From Tepidimonas aquatica (lineage in GTDB: Bacteria; Pseudomonadota; Gammaproteobacteria; Burkholderiales; Burkholderiaceae_C), in the NCBI RefSeq assembly GCF_007556585.1, contig NZ_VJNA01000006.1:48833-112832 (forward strand): DNA of 64,000 bases, written 5' to 3'. A program made the translations under genes and the position numbers. Below, one piece after another: positions 42,342 to 52,429 of this stretch (position 1 is its first letter; each line of letters starts with the position of its first letter). The notes beneath the pieces are model-generated. The model did no database searches. It was given only the letters and a program-made list of their open reading frames with translations, and was not told the origin of the DNA.

Positions 42342-42749
42342 ATGGCATACAGCGACAAGGTCATCGACCACTACGAAAACCCGCGCAATGTGGGCAGCTT
42401 CGACAAAAACGACGACACGGTCGGCACCGGCATGGTCGGCGCGCCGGCGTGCGGCGACGTCATGAAGCTGCAAATCAAGGTCAACCCGCAAACCGGGGTC
42501 ATCGAAGACGCGCGCTTCAAAACCTACGGGTGCGGCTCGGCCATCGCCTCCAGCTCGCTGGTGACCGAATGGGTCAAAGGCAAGACGCTGGACGAAGCGG
42601 TGCAGATCAAAAACAGCCAAATCGCCGAAGAACTGGCCCTGCCGCCCGTCAAGATACACTGCTCGATCCTGGCCGAGGACGCCATCAAGGCGGCGGTCGA
42701 AGATTACCGCCGCAAGCACGCCGCAGCCGCGCAGGAGCAAACCGCTTGA
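42342..42749 (+). CDS. iscU: Fe-S cluster scaffold protein IscU
   Basis: A 135-residue scaffold on which IscS builds [2Fe-2S] clusters. All three ligand cysteines are present: C37 in GAPACGDV (with D39), C64 in [10 protein letters not shown] and C106 in [10 protein letters not shown]. The LPPVK motif (99-103) recognised by HscA is intact. It lies 40 bp after iscS with a CAGGAG ribosome-binding site and 2 bp before iscA. Confidence 0.98.
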   Translation: MAYSDKVIDHYENPRNVGSFDKNDDTVGTGMVGAPACGDVMKLQIKVNPQTGVIEDARFKTYGCGSAIASSSLVTEWVKGKTLDEAVQIKNSQIAEELALPPVKIHCSILAEDAIKAAVEDYRRKHAAAAQEQTA

Positions 42750-42751
42750 CC

Positions 42752-43075
42752 ATGGCCATCACCCTGACCGAAGCCGCCGCACGGCACGTTCAAAAGTACC
42801 TTGCCCGCAGAGGCAAGGGCATCGGGGTGCGGCTGGGCGTCAAAACCACCGGTTGCTCCGGCTTGGCGTACAAGCTGGAGTACGCCGACGAGGCCGCGCC
42901 GGAAGACATCGTCTTTGACGCCCATGGCGTCAAGGTGCTGGTGGACCCCAAAAGCCTGCCGTACCTGGACGGTACCGAGCTCGACTTCGTGCGCGAGGGC
43001 CTCAACGAGGGCTTCAAGTTCAACAACCCCAACGAGCGTGACCGCTGTGGCTGTGGCGAGTCATTCCGCGTCTGA
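42752..43075 (+). CDS. iscA: Fe-S assembly protein IscA
   Basis: A 107-residue A-type carrier of Fe-S clusters. The conserved cysteines are C35 in TTGCSGLAY and the pair in DRCGCGESF near the C-terminus (about C99 and C101). It begins [17 protein letters not shown], typical of IscA rather than ErpA. Its 3' end overlaps the predicted hscB start by about 20 nt. Confidence 0.97.
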   Translation: MAITLTEAAARHVQKYLARRGKGIGVRLGVKTTGCSGLAYKLEYADEAAPEDIVFDAHGVKVLVDPKSLPYLDGTELDFVREGLNEGFKFNNPNERDRCGCGESFRV

Positions 43076-43619
43076 AGCGACACTGGGTGCGCTGCAGGCC
43101 GACGACTTCGCGCTGTTGGGCCTGCCGCGGCGCTTTGCGCTGGACGAGGACGAGCTGAACCAGCGCCGTCAGGCGCTGCAGCGTCTGGCGCACCCCGATC
43201 GTCATGCGGCGCAGGGGGCGGCCGCGCAGCGCGTGGCGATGCAGTGGTCGGTGCGCATCAATGAGGCGTACCAACGCCTGCGCGACCCTCTGCGGCGCGC
43301 CGCGTACTGGTGCGAACTGCACGGTGCGCCGGTGCAGGCGGAGTCCAACACCGCCATGCCGGCGGACTTTTTGGCGCAGCAAATGCAGTGGCGCGAGGCG
43401 TTGGAAGACGCCGGCGGCGACACCAGCGCGCTGCGCGCGCTCGAAGCGGACGTGCAGGCCGAACGCGCCCGGCGGATGCAGGCGCTGGCGCACGCCATCG
43501 ACGACGCTGGTGACGCCCAGGCCGCGGTGGCGCAAGTGCGCGCGCTGATGTTCATCGAACGCCTGCTGGACGAACTGCACGCGCGGCTGCACGCAGCCGC
43601 CCATACGGAACACGATTGA
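43053..43619 (+). CDS. hscB: Fe-S co-chaperone HscB
   Basis: A J-domain co-chaperone that brings IscU to HscA. The HPD motif is in [10 protein letters not shown] (about 47-49) and the C-terminal three-helix IscU-binding domain follows ([14 protein letters not shown] onward). No ATG precedes the J domain in this frame. GTG 43053 (188 residues) is chosen, and GTG 43047 is nearly equivalent; both fall inside the end of iscA. The stop overlaps the hscA start in TGATG. Confidence 0.9.
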   Translation: MASHSASEATLGALQADDFALLGLPRRFALDEDELNQRRQALQRLAHPDRHAAQGAAAQRVAMQWSVRINEAYQRLRDPLRRAAYWCELHGAPVQAESNTAMPADFLAQQMQWREALEDAGGDTSALRALEADVQAERARRMQALAHAIDDAGDAQAAVAQVRALMFIERLLDELHARLHAAAHTEHD

Positions 43620-45514
43620 TGGCGCTGTTGCAAATCTCCGAGCCCGGCATGACGCCGGACCCCCACCAACGACGCGTCGCCGTGGGCATCGACCTGGGCA
43701 CGACCCATTCGCTGGTCGCAGCCGTGCGCCACGGCGTGGCCGAGTGCCTGCCGGACGCGCAAGGGCGCGTGATCCTGCCCAGCGTCGTGCGCTACCTGCC
43801 GCCGGGCCACCAGCCGTCGCGCCAGATCGGCTTCGACGCTTTGGCCGCCCAGGTGGACGACCCGACCAACACCATCAGCTCGGTCAAACGCCTGATGGGC
43901 CGTGCGCTGGCGGACATTGAGCGTGATGGCGTGGCCGCGCGGCTGCCGTACACGGTGGCCGACGGCCCTGGCGGTATCGTCGTGCGCACCGTCGCGGGCG
44001 ACAAAACCCCCGTGGAGGTCAGCGCCGAGATCCTGGCCACGCTGCGCCAGCGTGCCGAAGACACCTTCGGCACCGAGTTGTACGGCGCGGTCATCACGGT
44101 GCCGGCGTACTTCGACGACGCGCAGCGCCAGGCCACCAAAGACGCCGCGCGGCTGGCGGGGCTCAACGTGCTGCGGCTGCTCAACGAACCGACCGCGGCC
44201 GCCATCGCGTACGGTCTGGACAACGCCGCCGAGGGGATGTACCTGGTGTACGACCTCGGCGGGGGCACGTTTGACGTCTCGTTGCTGCGGCTGACCAAGG
44301 GGGTGTTCGAAGTCGTGGCCACCGGGGGGGACTCGGCCCTGGGCGGCGACGACTACGACCGCGCGTTGGCCGCGTGGGCGTTGCGGGCCGCGCAAGCCGA
44401 TGCCACGCTGGAGTCGCTGACGCCGCCCTCCCGGGCCGACCTGCTGGCTGAGGCGCGCCGTGTCAAAGAAGCCCTGTCCAGCGCCGGGGCGGGGGAGGCC
44501 GTGCCGCTGCGCCTGCCGGCTGCCGTGGGTGGGGCCAGCCTGCCGGTGTCGATGACCGACCTGGACGCCGCCACGCGACCGTTGACCGAGCGCACGCTGC
44601 AAGCGGTGCGCCGCGTGCTGCACGACGCGCGTATCGGGGTGGACGACGTCAAGGGCGTCGTGCTGGTGGGCGGATCGACCCGCATGCCGCTCGTGCGCGA
44701 CGCGGTGGCGGCGCTGTTCGGGCGGCCGCCGCTGACCAACCTCGACCCCGACCAGGTGGTGGCGTTGGGCGCGGCCATCCAAGCCAACCAACTGGCCGGC
44801 AACGATCCCGAAGGTGAACTGCTGCTGCTGGACGTGATCCCACTGTCGCTGGGCATCGAGACCATGGGCGGCATCGTCGAGCGCATCGTGCCGCGCAACA
44901 CCCCCATTCCGACCGCGCGGGCGCAGGATTTCACCACCTTCCAAGATGGCCAGACCGCGCTGGCCATCCATGTGGTGCAGGGCGAGCGCGACCTGGCCAA
45001 GGACTGCCGCAGCCTGGCGCGTTTCACGCTGCGCGGCATCCCGCCGATGGCGGCGGGGGCGGCGCGCATCCGCGTCACCTTCACGGTGGACGCCGACGGG
45101 CTGTTGACCGTCAGCGCGCGGGAGCTGTCCAGCGGCATCGAAGCGCACGTCGAAGTCAAGCCGTCGTACGGCTTGAGCGACGAGCACATCACCCGCATGC
45201 TGCAAGAGAGCTTTGCCAGCGCCGAAGCCGACATGCGCCAGCGCGCGCTGGCCGAGGCGCGGGTTGAAGCCGAGCGCCTGCTGTTGGCCACGCGCCACGC
45301 GTTGGCGGTCGATGGCGACTTGCTCGACCACAGCGAGCGCACCGCCATCGACGCGTTGCTGCAGCACCTCGACACCGTGCGCCAGGGCGACGACACGGCC
45401 GCCATCACCGCCGCCACCGAAGCGCTGGCCAAAGGTACCGAGGCCTTTGCCGCACGCCGCATGAACCGCAGCATCGCCCAGGCTTTGACCGGGCGCCACG
45501 TGGAGTCCATCTGA
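43619..45514 (+). CDS. hscA: Fe-S protein assembly chaperone HscA
   Basis: A 631-residue Hsp70-class ATPase specialised for IscU. The nucleotide domain begins at [14 protein letters not shown] (about residue 23) and includes [12 protein letters not shown] and [13 protein letters not shown]. The substrate domain follows from about 400, with the family-typical start [22 protein letters not shown]. It lacks the DnaK lid tail. ATG 43619 overlaps the hscB stop by one base, a TGATG coupling. Confidence 0.97.
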   Translation: MALLQISEPGMTPDPHQRRVAVGIDLGTTHSLVAAVRHGVAECLPDAQGRVILPSVVRYLPPGHQPSRQIGFDALAAQVDDPTNTISSVKRLMGRALADIERDGVAARLPYTVADGPGGIVVRTVAGDKTPVEVSAEILATLRQRAEDTFGTELYGAVITVPAYFDDAQRQATKDAARLAGLNVLRLLNEPTAAAIAYGLDNAAEGMYLVYDLGGGTFDVSLLRLTKGVFEVVATGGDSALGGDDYDRALAAWALRAAQADATLESLTPPSRADLLAEARRVKEALSSAGAGEAVPLRLPAAVGGASLPVSMTDLDAATRPLTERTLQAVRRVLHDARIGVDDVKGVVLVGGSTRMPLVRDAVAALFGRPPLTNLDPDQVVALGAAIQANQLAGNDPEGELLLLDVIPLSLGIETMGGIVERIVPRNTPIPTARAQDFTTFQDGQTALAIHVVQGERDLAKDCRSLARFTLRGIPPMAAGAARIRVTFTVDADGLLTVSARELSSGIEAHVEVKPSYGLSDEHITRMLQESFASAEADMRQRALAEARVEAERLLLATRHALAVDGDLLDHSERTAIDALLQHLDTVRQGDDTAAITAATEALAKGTEAFAARRMNRSIAQALTGRHVESI

Positions 45515-45516
45515 CG

Positions 45517-45855
45517 ATGCCTGCCATCACCGTACTGCCGCACCCGGAGATCTGTCCCCAGGGGGCCACCATCCATGCTCCGACCGGCACCTCGATTTGC
45601 GAGGCGCTGCTGGACCACGACATCCCCATCGAGCACGCCTGCGAGATGAGCTGCGCGTGCACCACCTGCCACGTGATCGTGCGGCAAGGCTACGCGTCGC
45701 TGGGCGAACCCACGGAAGAAGAAGAAGACCTGCTGGACAAGGCCTGGGGCTTGGCGCCCACCTCGCGCCTGAGCTGTCAAGCCCGTCTGGGCAGCCAGGA
45801 TGTCACGATCGAAATCCCGCGCTACACCATCAACCACGCGCGCGAGCGGCACTGA
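45517..45855 (+). CDS. fdx: ISC-type [2Fe-2S] ferredoxin
   Basis: A 112-residue adrenodoxin-type ferredoxin that supplies electrons for cluster assembly. The four cluster ligands C42, C48, C51 and C87 are at the same positions as in E. coli Fdx (CEMSCACTTC and LSCQAR), and there is an extra C46. The acidic stretch EEEED (67-71) is the usual partner-docking patch. It starts 2 bp after hscA and ends the isc operon. Confidence 0.97.
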   Translation: MPAITVLPHPEICPQGATIHAPTGTSICEALLDHDIPIEHACEMSCACTTCHVIVRQGYASLGEPTEEEEDLLDKAWGLAPTSRLSCQARLGSQDVTIEIPRYTINHARERH

Positions 45856-45893
45856 AGCGCCGCCGCGCCCACTGGCCTGGCCTTGGACGACCC

Positions 45894-46604
45894 ATGCGTC
45901 AAATCGTGCTCGATACCGAAACCACGGGCCTGTCGCCGCACAACGGCGACCGCATCATCGAAATCGGTTGCGTCGAGCTGGTCAACCGGCAACTGACGCA
46001 CAACAACCGGCACTACTACCTCAACCCCGACCGCGACATCGACGAAGGCGCATTGCGTGTACACGGCATCACGCGCGAGTTTTTGGCCGACAAGCCGCGC
46101 TTTGCCGACATCGCCGCCGAGCTGGCCGACTACCTGCAAGGCGCCGAGCTGATTATCCACAACGCGCCGTTTGACCTGGGTTTTTTGGACGCCGAGTTCG
46201 GCCGCCTGGGCTTGGGGCCGACCCGCGCGCTGGTGCGTGGCGTGATCGATACGCTGGTGCTGGCCAAGGAAATGTGGCCGGGCAAGCGCAACGGCCTGGA
46301 CGCGCTGTGCGACCGCCTGGGGGTGGACAATTCGGGGCGGCAACTGCACGGGGCGCTGCTGGACGCCGAGTTGCTGGCCGACGTCTACATCTACATGACC
46401 CGCGGGCAGGAGTCGCTGGTGATCGACCTCGGCGCCAGCCTTGGCGAAGGGGCTGGTGACGATGTGCGCCGCGACCTGTCGTCGCTGGAGCTGCCGGTGC
46501 TGGCGCCCGACGCCGACGAGCTCGCGGCGCACGAAGCGCTGCTGGCCGCGCTGGACCAGGAAACCAAAGGGCGCACCGTGTGGCGCCGCGTGGGTGCGGT
46601 GTGA
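45894..46604 (+). CDS. dnaQ: DNA polymerase III epsilon subunit (3'-5' exonuclease)
   Basis: A 236-residue DnaQ proofreading exonuclease. Exo I is DTETTGL with metal ligands D7 and E9; Exo II is in IIHNAPFDLGFLDAEF; Exo III is HGALLDAELLADVY with the catalytic His and Asp. The C-terminal tail after residue 185, with conserved QETKGRTVWRR, would bind the alpha subunit. It starts 38 bp after fdx on the same strand and may be partly read through from the isc operon. tRNA-Val follows. Confidence 0.96.
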   Translation: MRQIVLDTETTGLSPHNGDRIIEIGCVELVNRQLTHNNRHYYLNPDRDIDEGALRVHGITREFLADKPRFADIAAELADYLQGAELIIHNAPFDLGFLDAEFGRLGLGPTRALVRGVIDTLVLAKEMWPGKRNGLDALCDRLGVDNSGRQLHGALLDAELLADVYIYMTRGQESLVIDLGASLGEGAGDDVRRDLSSLELPVLAPDADELAAHEALLAALDQETKGRTVWRRVGAV

Positions 46605-46657
46605 CGCCAAGCGTTGCGCCAGCGCCGCCCGCGCCGAAAATCAGCCGCAAAGTCGTC

Positions 46658-46663
46658 TATAAT
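46658..46663 (+). promoter_or_regulatory. -10 box of the tRNA-Val promoter
   Basis: A perfect TATAAT stands 30 bp before the mature tRNA 5' end. The -35 region 17 bp upstream (CGAAAA) is poor, but the GC-rich discriminator after the -10 fits a stringently controlled tRNA promoter. Confidence 0.6.
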
Positions 46664-46693
46664 AACGCTCATCGACGACGACATGACGTCGCC

Positions 46694-46768
46694 GGGTGAT
46701 TAGCTCAGCGGTAGAGCACTGCCTTCACACGGCAGGGGTCAGTGGTTCGATCCCACTATCACCCACCA
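46694..46768 (+). tRNA. tRNA-Val (anticodon CAC)
   Basis: A 75-nt cloverleaf with encoded CCA. The acceptor stem pairs GGGTGAT with ATCACCC and the discriminator is A. The D loop has AGCTCAGCGGTAGAGC. The anticodon stem CTGCC/GGCAG closes the loop TTCACAC, giving anticodon CAC for GUG codons. The T arm is AGTGG-TTCGATC-CCACT. Confidence 0.97.
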
Positions 46769-46780
46769 AGCATATAGCCC

Positions 46781-46807
46781 AACCCAGCCCGTGTGGCTGG
46801 GTTTTTT
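46781..46807 (+). terminator. intrinsic terminator after tRNA-Val
   Basis: AACCCAGCC pairs with GGCTGGGTT (9 bp) around the loop CGTGT, and the stem runs into a T tract ending at 46807. It begins 12 bp after the tRNA CCA end, so it should end the tRNA transcript and isolate prpE downstream. Confidence 0.92.
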
Positions 46808-46901
46808 GTTGCGTGCATGGCGATGTCAGCATCGCGCAAGTCATGGAAACATAATCGTGTCGTGATCAAGCCCCATCACGAGCCCGAGGAGATTGTCCAC
46901 C

Positions 46902-48806
46902 ATGGCTGCCGACTACGCCGCGTTTTACCGTCGCTCGGTCGAGGAGCGTGACACGTTTTGGGCCGAGCAGGCCCGTCTGATCGACTGGCACCAACCCTTT
47001 GCCCGCGTGTGCAACACCGATCGGCCGCCGTTCGTCACGTGGTTCGAAGGGGGGCTGACCAACCTGTGCCACAACGCGGTGGACCGGCATTTGGCTGCGC
47101 GTGCCGACCAAAACGCGCTCATTTACGTCTCGACCGAGACCGACACCGAGCGTGCCTACACCTACCGCGAGTTGCACACCGAGGTGCAACGCATGGCGGC
47201 GATCCTGCGCTCGCTGGGGGCGGGCAAAGGCGATCGCGTGCTGATCTACATGCCGATGATCCCCGAGGCGGCGTTTGCGATGCTGGCCTGCGTGCGCATC
47301 GGCGCCATCCACTCGGTGGTGTTTGGCGGCTTTGCCAGCCACAGCCTGGCCACCCGCATCGACGACGCAGCGCCCAAAGTTATCATCAGCGCCGACGCCG
47401 GCATGCGCGGCGGCAAGGTGGTGCCGTACAAGCATTTGTTGGACGAGGCCATTCGCTTGGCGGGGCACAAGCCCGAGCGGGTGTTGATGGTCAACCGCGG
47501 TTTGGCGCCCCTGGACCCCGTGCCAGGGCGCGACGTCGATTACGCGGCGCTGCGCCAGCAGCACCTGGACGCGCTGGTGCCGTGCGAGTGGGTGGACAGC
47601 GCGCATCCGAGCTACATCCTTTACACCAGCGGCACCACCGGCAAGCCCAAAGGGGTGCAGCGTGACACCGGTGGTTATGCGGTGGCGTTGGCCGCCTCGA
47701 TGCGCCACATCTACATGGCCAAGCCGGGCGAGACGTACTTTTGCACCAGCGACATCGGTTGGGTCGTCGGCCACAGTTACATCATCTACGGCCCGCTGAT
47801 CAACGGCATGGCCACGATCATGTACGAGGGCACGCCGATCCGCCCCGACGCGGGCATCTGGTGGCGCCTGGTGCAGGACTACCGCGTTAGCATCATGTTC
47901 ACGGCCCCCACCGCCGCGCGTGTGCTGAAAAAGCAAGACCCGGCGTACCTGAGCAAGTACGACCTGAGCAGCCTGCGCGCGCTGTTTCTGGCCGGCGAGC
48001 CGCTGGACGAGCCCACCGCCACCTGGATCAGCCAGGCGTTGGGCAAGCCGGTCATCGACAACTACTGGCAAACCGAAACCGGTTGGCCTATTTTGGCCAT
48101 CTGCAACGGCGTCGAGCCGGCCCCGACGAAGTTTGGCTCGCCGGGCAAGGCTGTGTACGGCTACGATGTGCGTCTGATCGATGAGGTGACGGGCGAGGAA
48201 ATTCACGAACCTGGCCGCAAAGGCGTCATCGCCTTCAACTACCCGCTGCCGCCGGGTTGCTTGCAGACGGTGTGGGGGGATGATCAGCGCTACGTCAAGA
48301 CCTACTGGTCCAGCATCCCGGGCAAGCAGATGTACAGCACCTTCGACTGGGGTGTGCGTGACGCCGACGGCTACTACTACATCCTCGGCCGCACCGACGA
48401 CGTCATCAACGTCGCCGGCCACCGCCTCGGCACGCGCGAGATCGAGGAGAGCATCGCCAGCCACCCGGCGGTGGCCGAGGTCGCCGTGGTGGGCGTGGCT
48501 GACGCGCTCAAGGGGCAGGTGGCGGTGGCGTTCGCGGTGCTGAAGGACCCGACGCGTGCCGCCACCGAAGCCGACGCGTTCAAGCTCGAGGGCGAGATCA
48601 TGAAGCTCGTCGATGAGCAGCTGGGCGCGGTGGCGCGGCCGGCGCGGGTGCGTTTCGTCAACCTGCTGCCCAAGACCCGCAGCGGCAAATTGCTGCGCCG
48701 TGCCGTCCAAGCGGTGTGTGAAGGGCGCGACCCCGGCGACCTGACGACGCTGGACGATCCGTCCGCGTTGCAGCAGATCCGCGACCTGGTGGCGCCGCCG
48801 CGCTGA
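46902..48806 (+). CDS. prpE: propionyl-CoA synthetase (acyl-CoA synthetase)
   Basis: A 634-residue AMP-forming acyl-CoA synthetase that activates propionate (and acetate less well). The phosphate loop is YTSGTTGKPKG, followed by the acid-binding stretch TSDIGWVVGHSYIIYGPL, the adenine-binding YWQTETGWP and the C-terminal catalytic lysine in KTRSGKLLRR. Length and the ending match PrpE rather than Acs (about 650). ATG 46902 follows CGAGGAG. A -10-like CATAAT is at 46850-46855. It would feed the methylmalonyl-CoA route encoded at 24-32 kb. Confidence 0.9.
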   Translation: MAADYAAFYRRSVEERDTFWAEQARLIDWHQPFARVCNTDRPPFVTWFEGGLTNLCHNAVDRHLAARADQNALIYVSTETDTERAYTYRELHTEVQRMAAILRSLGAGKGDRVLIYMPMIPEAAFAMLACVRIGAIHSVVFGGFASHSLATRIDDAAPKVIISADAGMRGGKVVPYKHLLDEAIRLAGHKPERVLMVNRGLAPLDPVPGRDVDYAALRQQHLDALVPCEWVDSAHPSYILYTSGTTGKPKGVQRDTGGYAVALAASMRHIYMAKPGETYFCTSDIGWVVGHSYIIYGPLINGMATIMYEGTPIRPDAGIWWRLVQDYRVSIMFTAPTAARVLKKQDPAYLSKYDLSSLRALFLAGEPLDEPTATWISQALGKPVIDNYWQTETGWPILAICNGVEPAPTKFGSPGKAVYGYDVRLIDEVTGEEIHEPGRKGVIAFNYPLPPGCLQTVWGDDQRYVKTYWSSIPGKQMYSTFDWGVRDADGYYYILGRTDDVINVAGHRLGTREIEESIASHPAVAEVAVVGVADALKGQVAVAFAVLKDPTRAATEADAFKLEGEIMKLVDEQLGAVARPARVRFVNLLPKTRSGKLLRRAVQAVCEGRDPGDLTTLDDPSALQQIRDLVAPPR

Positions 48807-48818
48807 CGCACAGGTGTT

Positions 48819-48855
48819 TTGGCGTTCGCGGTCTTTGTCGCTATCATTGGCGACA
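48819..48855 (+). promoter_or_regulatory. arsR-type promoter with operator around the -10
   Basis: TTGGCG (48819-48824) and TATCAT (48842-48847) are 17 bp apart. The -10 lies inside the loop of a perfect 6-bp inverted repeat, TGTCGC (48836-48841) and GCGACA (48850-48855), total 20 bp. A repressor bound here would block the promoter, so the downstream ArsR protein probably regulates itself. Confidence 0.6.
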
Positions 48856-48873
48856 GACTGCGAATGCCGATAT

Positions 48874-49245
48874 ATGCAACAACTCACTGACACCCACGCC
48901 GTCGTCGACAAGCAGCGTGTATTCGAGCTGGCCGCCGAGCTGTTCGGCATTTTGGCCACGCCGATGCGGTTGCGTATCCTCAACGCCCTGTGCGACAAGG
49001 AAAAATCGGTCTCGGAGCTGCTGGCCGAGATCGACACCACTCAGCCCAACCTGTCGCAGCACCTCAATTTGCTGTACCGCGCCGGCGTGCTGGCCAAGCG
49101 CAAAGAGGGCACGCAGGTGTACTACCGGGTGCAGAGTGAGCAAGCGGTGGCGCTGTGCCGCACAGTGTGCTCCCAAATCGCCATCGAACTCGACGAGCCC
49201 AACGGGGTGCCACCCAACCAGCGCTTGACCCCGCGCGGGGTGTGA
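48874..49245 (+). CDS. ArsR-family winged-helix regulator
   Basis: A 123-residue ArsR/SmtB-type regulator. The helix-turn-helix covers SVSELLAEIDTTQPNLSQHLNLLYRAG (about 45-71, in two stretches) and the wing is KRKEGTQVYYRV. Three cysteines are present: C40 at the end of helix 2 (NALCDK) and C95 and C99 in the last helix (ALCRTVCSQ). There is no CxC metal site as in ArsR proper. The C40/C95-C99 layout resembles the dithiol persulfide sensors SqrR and BigR; that is inference. It lies between prpE and sucA without a sulfur gene beside it. ATG 48874 has no strong ribosome-binding site and would follow a leader of about 20 nt. Confidence 0.88.
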   Translation: MQQLTDTHAVVDKQRVFELAAELFGILATPMRLRILNALCDKEKSVSELLAEIDTTQPNLSQHLNLLYRAGVLAKRKEGTQVYYRVQSEQAVALCRTVCSQIAIELDEPNGVPPNQRLTPRGV

Positions 49246-49458
49246 TCGCGGCGGTGCGGCGCAACGGCAGCCGCAGCACTGCCGTCGGATTCAAACCCGT
49301 TACAAAAAAGTCGCCCGCAAACGCTGGGTTGGTGGCACAATTCGGTGTGCACCGGCCCTTCCAGTGTCACAGTCGCGTCCGCCAACCGGTTCAGCCGTGT
49401 CGCGGAAGGTGATTCCAACCAGCAGGCTCCCCGCAGGGGAGTGGAGGTCAGCGATTCC

Positions 49459-52341
49459 ATGAGCGAGACGACCAACGTCTACGAGGCGTTCAACGCCAAC
49501 TCGTACCTCTTCGGGGGCAACGCCCCGTACGTCGAAGAGTTGTACGAGAAGTACCTCACCGATCCCACCAGCGTGCCCGAGTCGTGGCGCGATTATTTCG
49601 ACGCGCTGCAACACGTGCCCGCCGTGGACGGCAGCGACGCGCGTGACATCCCCCACATGCCGGTCATCAACGCCTTTGCCGAGCTGGCCAAGCAAGGGCC
49701 GCAGCCGGTGGTGGTGGCGCAGGGGGCCGACAGCGACATCGCGCGCAAGCGCGTGGCCACCCAGCAATTGATCGCGGCCTACCGCAACCTGGGGGTGCGC
49801 TGGGCCAACCTCGACCCGCTGAAGCGCTCCGAGCGGCCCGACATCCCGGAGCTGGAGCCGTCGTTCTACGGCTTCACCGACGCCGACCTGGAAACCGTCT
49901 TCAACGTCTCCAACACCTACTTTGGCAAGGAGACCATGTCGCTGCGCGAGCTGCTCAACGCGCTGCGCGAAACGTACTGCGGCACGCTGGGCGCCGAGTA
50001 CATGTACATCACCGACATGGCGCAAAAGCGCTGGTGGCAGGAAAAGCTGGAAAGCATCCGCAGCAAGCCCAGCTTCACGGCGGAGCAGAAAAAGCACATC
50101 CTGGAAAACCTCACCAAAGCCGAGGGCCTGGAGCGCTACCTGCACACCAAGTACGTCGGTCAAAAGCGCTTCAGCCTCGAAGGCGGCGAGAGCTTTATCG
50201 CCTCGATGGACGAGCTGATCCAGCGCGCCGGTGCACTGGGCGTGCAGGAAATCGTCATCGGCATGGCGCACCGTGGGCGCCTGAATGTGCTGGTCAACGT
50301 GCTGGGCAAGATGCCCAAAGACCTGTTCGCCGAATTCGAGCACACCGCGCCCGAAGACCTGCCCGCGGGTGACGTCAAGTACCACCAGGGCTTTAGCTCG
50401 GACGTCTCCACCCCCGGCGGCCCGGTGCACCTGAGCCTGGCGTTCAACCCCTCGCACCTGGAAATCGTCAACCCCGTGGTGGAAGGCTCGGCCCGCGCGC
50501 GCATGGATCGTCGTGGTGACCGCAAGGGTGACCAGGTGCTGCCGGTGCTGGTGCACGGCGACGCTGCCTTTGCCGGCCAGGGCGTCGTGATGGAGACGCT
50601 GGCGCTGGCGCAAACGCGCGGCTACTACACCGGCGGCACGGTCCACATCGTCATCAACAACCAGATCGGCTTTACCACGTCCGACCCGCGCGACAGCCGC
50701 TCGACGCTGTACTGCACCGACGTCGTCAAGATGATCGAGGCGCCGGTGCTGCACGTCAACGGCGACGACCCCGAGGCGGTGGTGCTGGCCACGCAGCTGG
50801 CGGTGGAATTCCGGCAGACGTTCAAGAAGGACGTCGTCATCGACATCGTGTGCTTCCGCAAGCTGGGTCACAACGAGCAGGACACGCCCAGTCTGACGCA
50901 GCCGCTGATGTACAAGAAGATCGCCCTGCATCCCGGCACGCGCAAGCTCTACGCCGACAAGCTGGTCACGCAGGGCGTGCTGCCGCCGGAAGGCCCCGAG
51001 GAGATGGTCAAGGCCTACCGTGCCATCCTCGACGAGGGGCGCCGCACCGTCGACCCGGTGCTGACCAACTACAAGAGCAAGTACGCGGTGGACTGGACGC
51101 CGTTCCTCGGCAAGAAGTGGACCGACGTGGCCGACACGGCCATCCCGCTGTCCGAGTGGAAGCGCTTGGCCGAGCGCATCACGACGGTGCCCGACAGCAT
51201 CACGCCCCACCCGCTGGTCAAGAAGGTGCTGGCCGATCGCGCCGCCATGGGGCGCGGCGAGATCAACGTCGACTGGGGCATGGGCGAGCACATGGCGTTT
51301 GCGTCGCTGGTGGCCAGCGGCTACGGCGTGCGCCTGTCCGGCGAGGACTGCGGCCGTGGCACGTTCACGCACCGCCATGCGGTCATCCATGACCAAAACC
51401 GCGAGAAGTGGGACGAAGGCACCTACATCCCACTGCAAAACGTGGCCGACAACCAGGCCCCGTTCGTCGTCATCGACTCCATCCTGTCGGAGGAGGCGGT
51501 GCTGGGCTTCGAGTACGGCTACGCCTCCAACGACCCCAACACGCTGGTGATCTGGGAGGCGCAATTCGGTGACTTCGCCAACGGCGCGCAGGTGGTGATC
51601 GACCAGTTCATCGCTTCGGGCGAGGTCAAGTGGGGGCGGGTCAACGGCATCACGTTGTTCCTGCCGCATGGCTACGAAGGGCAGGGGCCGGAGCACAGCT
51701 CGGCGCGCATCGAGCGCTTCATGCAGCTGGCCGCCGACACCAACATGCAAATCGTGCAGCCCACCACCGCCAGCCAGATTTTCCACGTGCTGCGCCGGCA
51801 GATGGTGCGTCAGCTGCGCAAGCCGCTGATCGTCTTCACGCCGAAGTCGCTGCTGCGGCACAAAGACGCCTCGTCGCCGTTGAGCGAATTCACCAAAGGG
51901 GGGTTCCAGACCGTCATCGGCGAGCAAAACCCCGACGTGGTCAAGAACGCCCAGCGCGTCAAGCGCGTGATCGTGTGCTCGGGCAAAGTCTACTATGACC
52001 TGGTGCGCAAACGCGAGGACAAGGGGGCTGACGATGTGGCGATCGTGCGCATCGAGCAGCTCTACCCGTTCCCGCACAAGGCGTTTGCCGCCGAGCTCAA
52101 GCGTTACCCCAACACCACCGACATCGTGTGGTGCCAGGACGAGCCGCAAAACCAGGGACCGTGGTTCTTCGTGCAACACAACATCCACGAAAACATGCTG
52201 GACGGTCAGCGCCTGGGGTACGCTGGCCGTGCCGCTTCGGCGTCGCCGGCGGTCGGCTACGCCCACCTCCACCAAGAGCAGCAAAAGGCGCTGGTGGAAG
52301 CGGCTTTCGGTCGCCTCAAAGGCTTCATCCTGAGCAAGTGA
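49459..52341 (+). CDS. sucA: 2-oxoglutarate dehydrogenase E1 component
   Basis: A 960-residue thiamine diphosphate decarboxylase of the oxoglutarate dehydrogenase complex. The N-terminal E2-docking segment resembles others ([19 protein letters not shown]). [13 protein letters not shown], the TPP-binding region around [11 protein letters not shown], and [20 protein letters not shown] are diagnostic. ATG 49459 follows GGAGG by 11 nt; an in-frame ATG at 49345 lacks a ribosome-binding site and would add non-conserved residues. It is followed by sucB and lpdA. There is no citrate synthase or sdh upstream. Confidence 0.97.
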   Translation: MSETTNVYEAFNANSYLFGGNAPYVEELYEKYLTDPTSVPESWRDYFDALQHVPAVDGSDARDIPHMPVINAFAELAKQGPQPVVVAQGADSDIARKRVATQQLIAAYRNLGVRWANLDPLKRSERPDIPELEPSFYGFTDADLETVFNVSNTYFGKETMSLRELLNALRETYCGTLGAEYMYITDMAQKRWWQEKLESIRSKPSFTAEQKKHILENLTKAEGLERYLHTKYVGQKRFSLEGGESFIASMDELIQRAGALGVQEIVIGMAHRGRLNVLVNVLGKMPKDLFAEFEHTAPEDLPAGDVKYHQGFSSDVSTPGGPVHLSLAFNPSHLEIVNPVVEGSARARMDRRGDRKGDQVLPVLVHGDAAFAGQGVVMETLALAQTRGYYTGGTVHIVINNQIGFTTSDPRDSRSTLYCTDVVKMIEAPVLHVNGDDPEAVVLATQLAVEFRQTFKKDVVIDIVCFRKLGHNEQDTPSLTQPLMYKKIALHPGTRKLYADKLVTQGVLPPEGPEEMVKAYRAILDEGRRTVDPVLTNYKSKYAVDWTPFLGKKWTDVADTAIPLSEWKRLAERITTVPDSITPHPLVKKVLADRAAMGRGEINVDWGMGEHMAFASLVASGYGVRLSGEDCGRGTFTHRHAVIHDQNREKWDEGTYIPLQNVADNQAPFVVIDSILSEEAVLGFEYGYASNDPNTLVIWEAQFGDFANGAQVVIDQFIASGEVKWGRVNGITLFLPHGYEGQGPEHSSARIERFMQLAADTNMQIVQPTTASQIFHVLRRQMVRQLRKPLIVFTPKSLLRHKDASSPLSEFTKGGFQTVIGEQNPDVVKNAQRVKRVIVCSGKVYYDLVRKREDKGADDVAIVRIEQLYPFPHKAFAAELKRYPNTTDIVWCQDEPQNQGPWFFVQHNIHENMLDGQRLGYAGRAASASPAVGYAHLHQEQQKALVEAAFGRLKGFILSK

Positions 52342-52429
52342 CGCCTCGCTGAGTCGCGGGCGCGGCGGGCCTGTCGCGCGGCCCCGCCCCGCACCTGTCC
52401 CGAACACGCATCGCAAGGAAACGCATACC

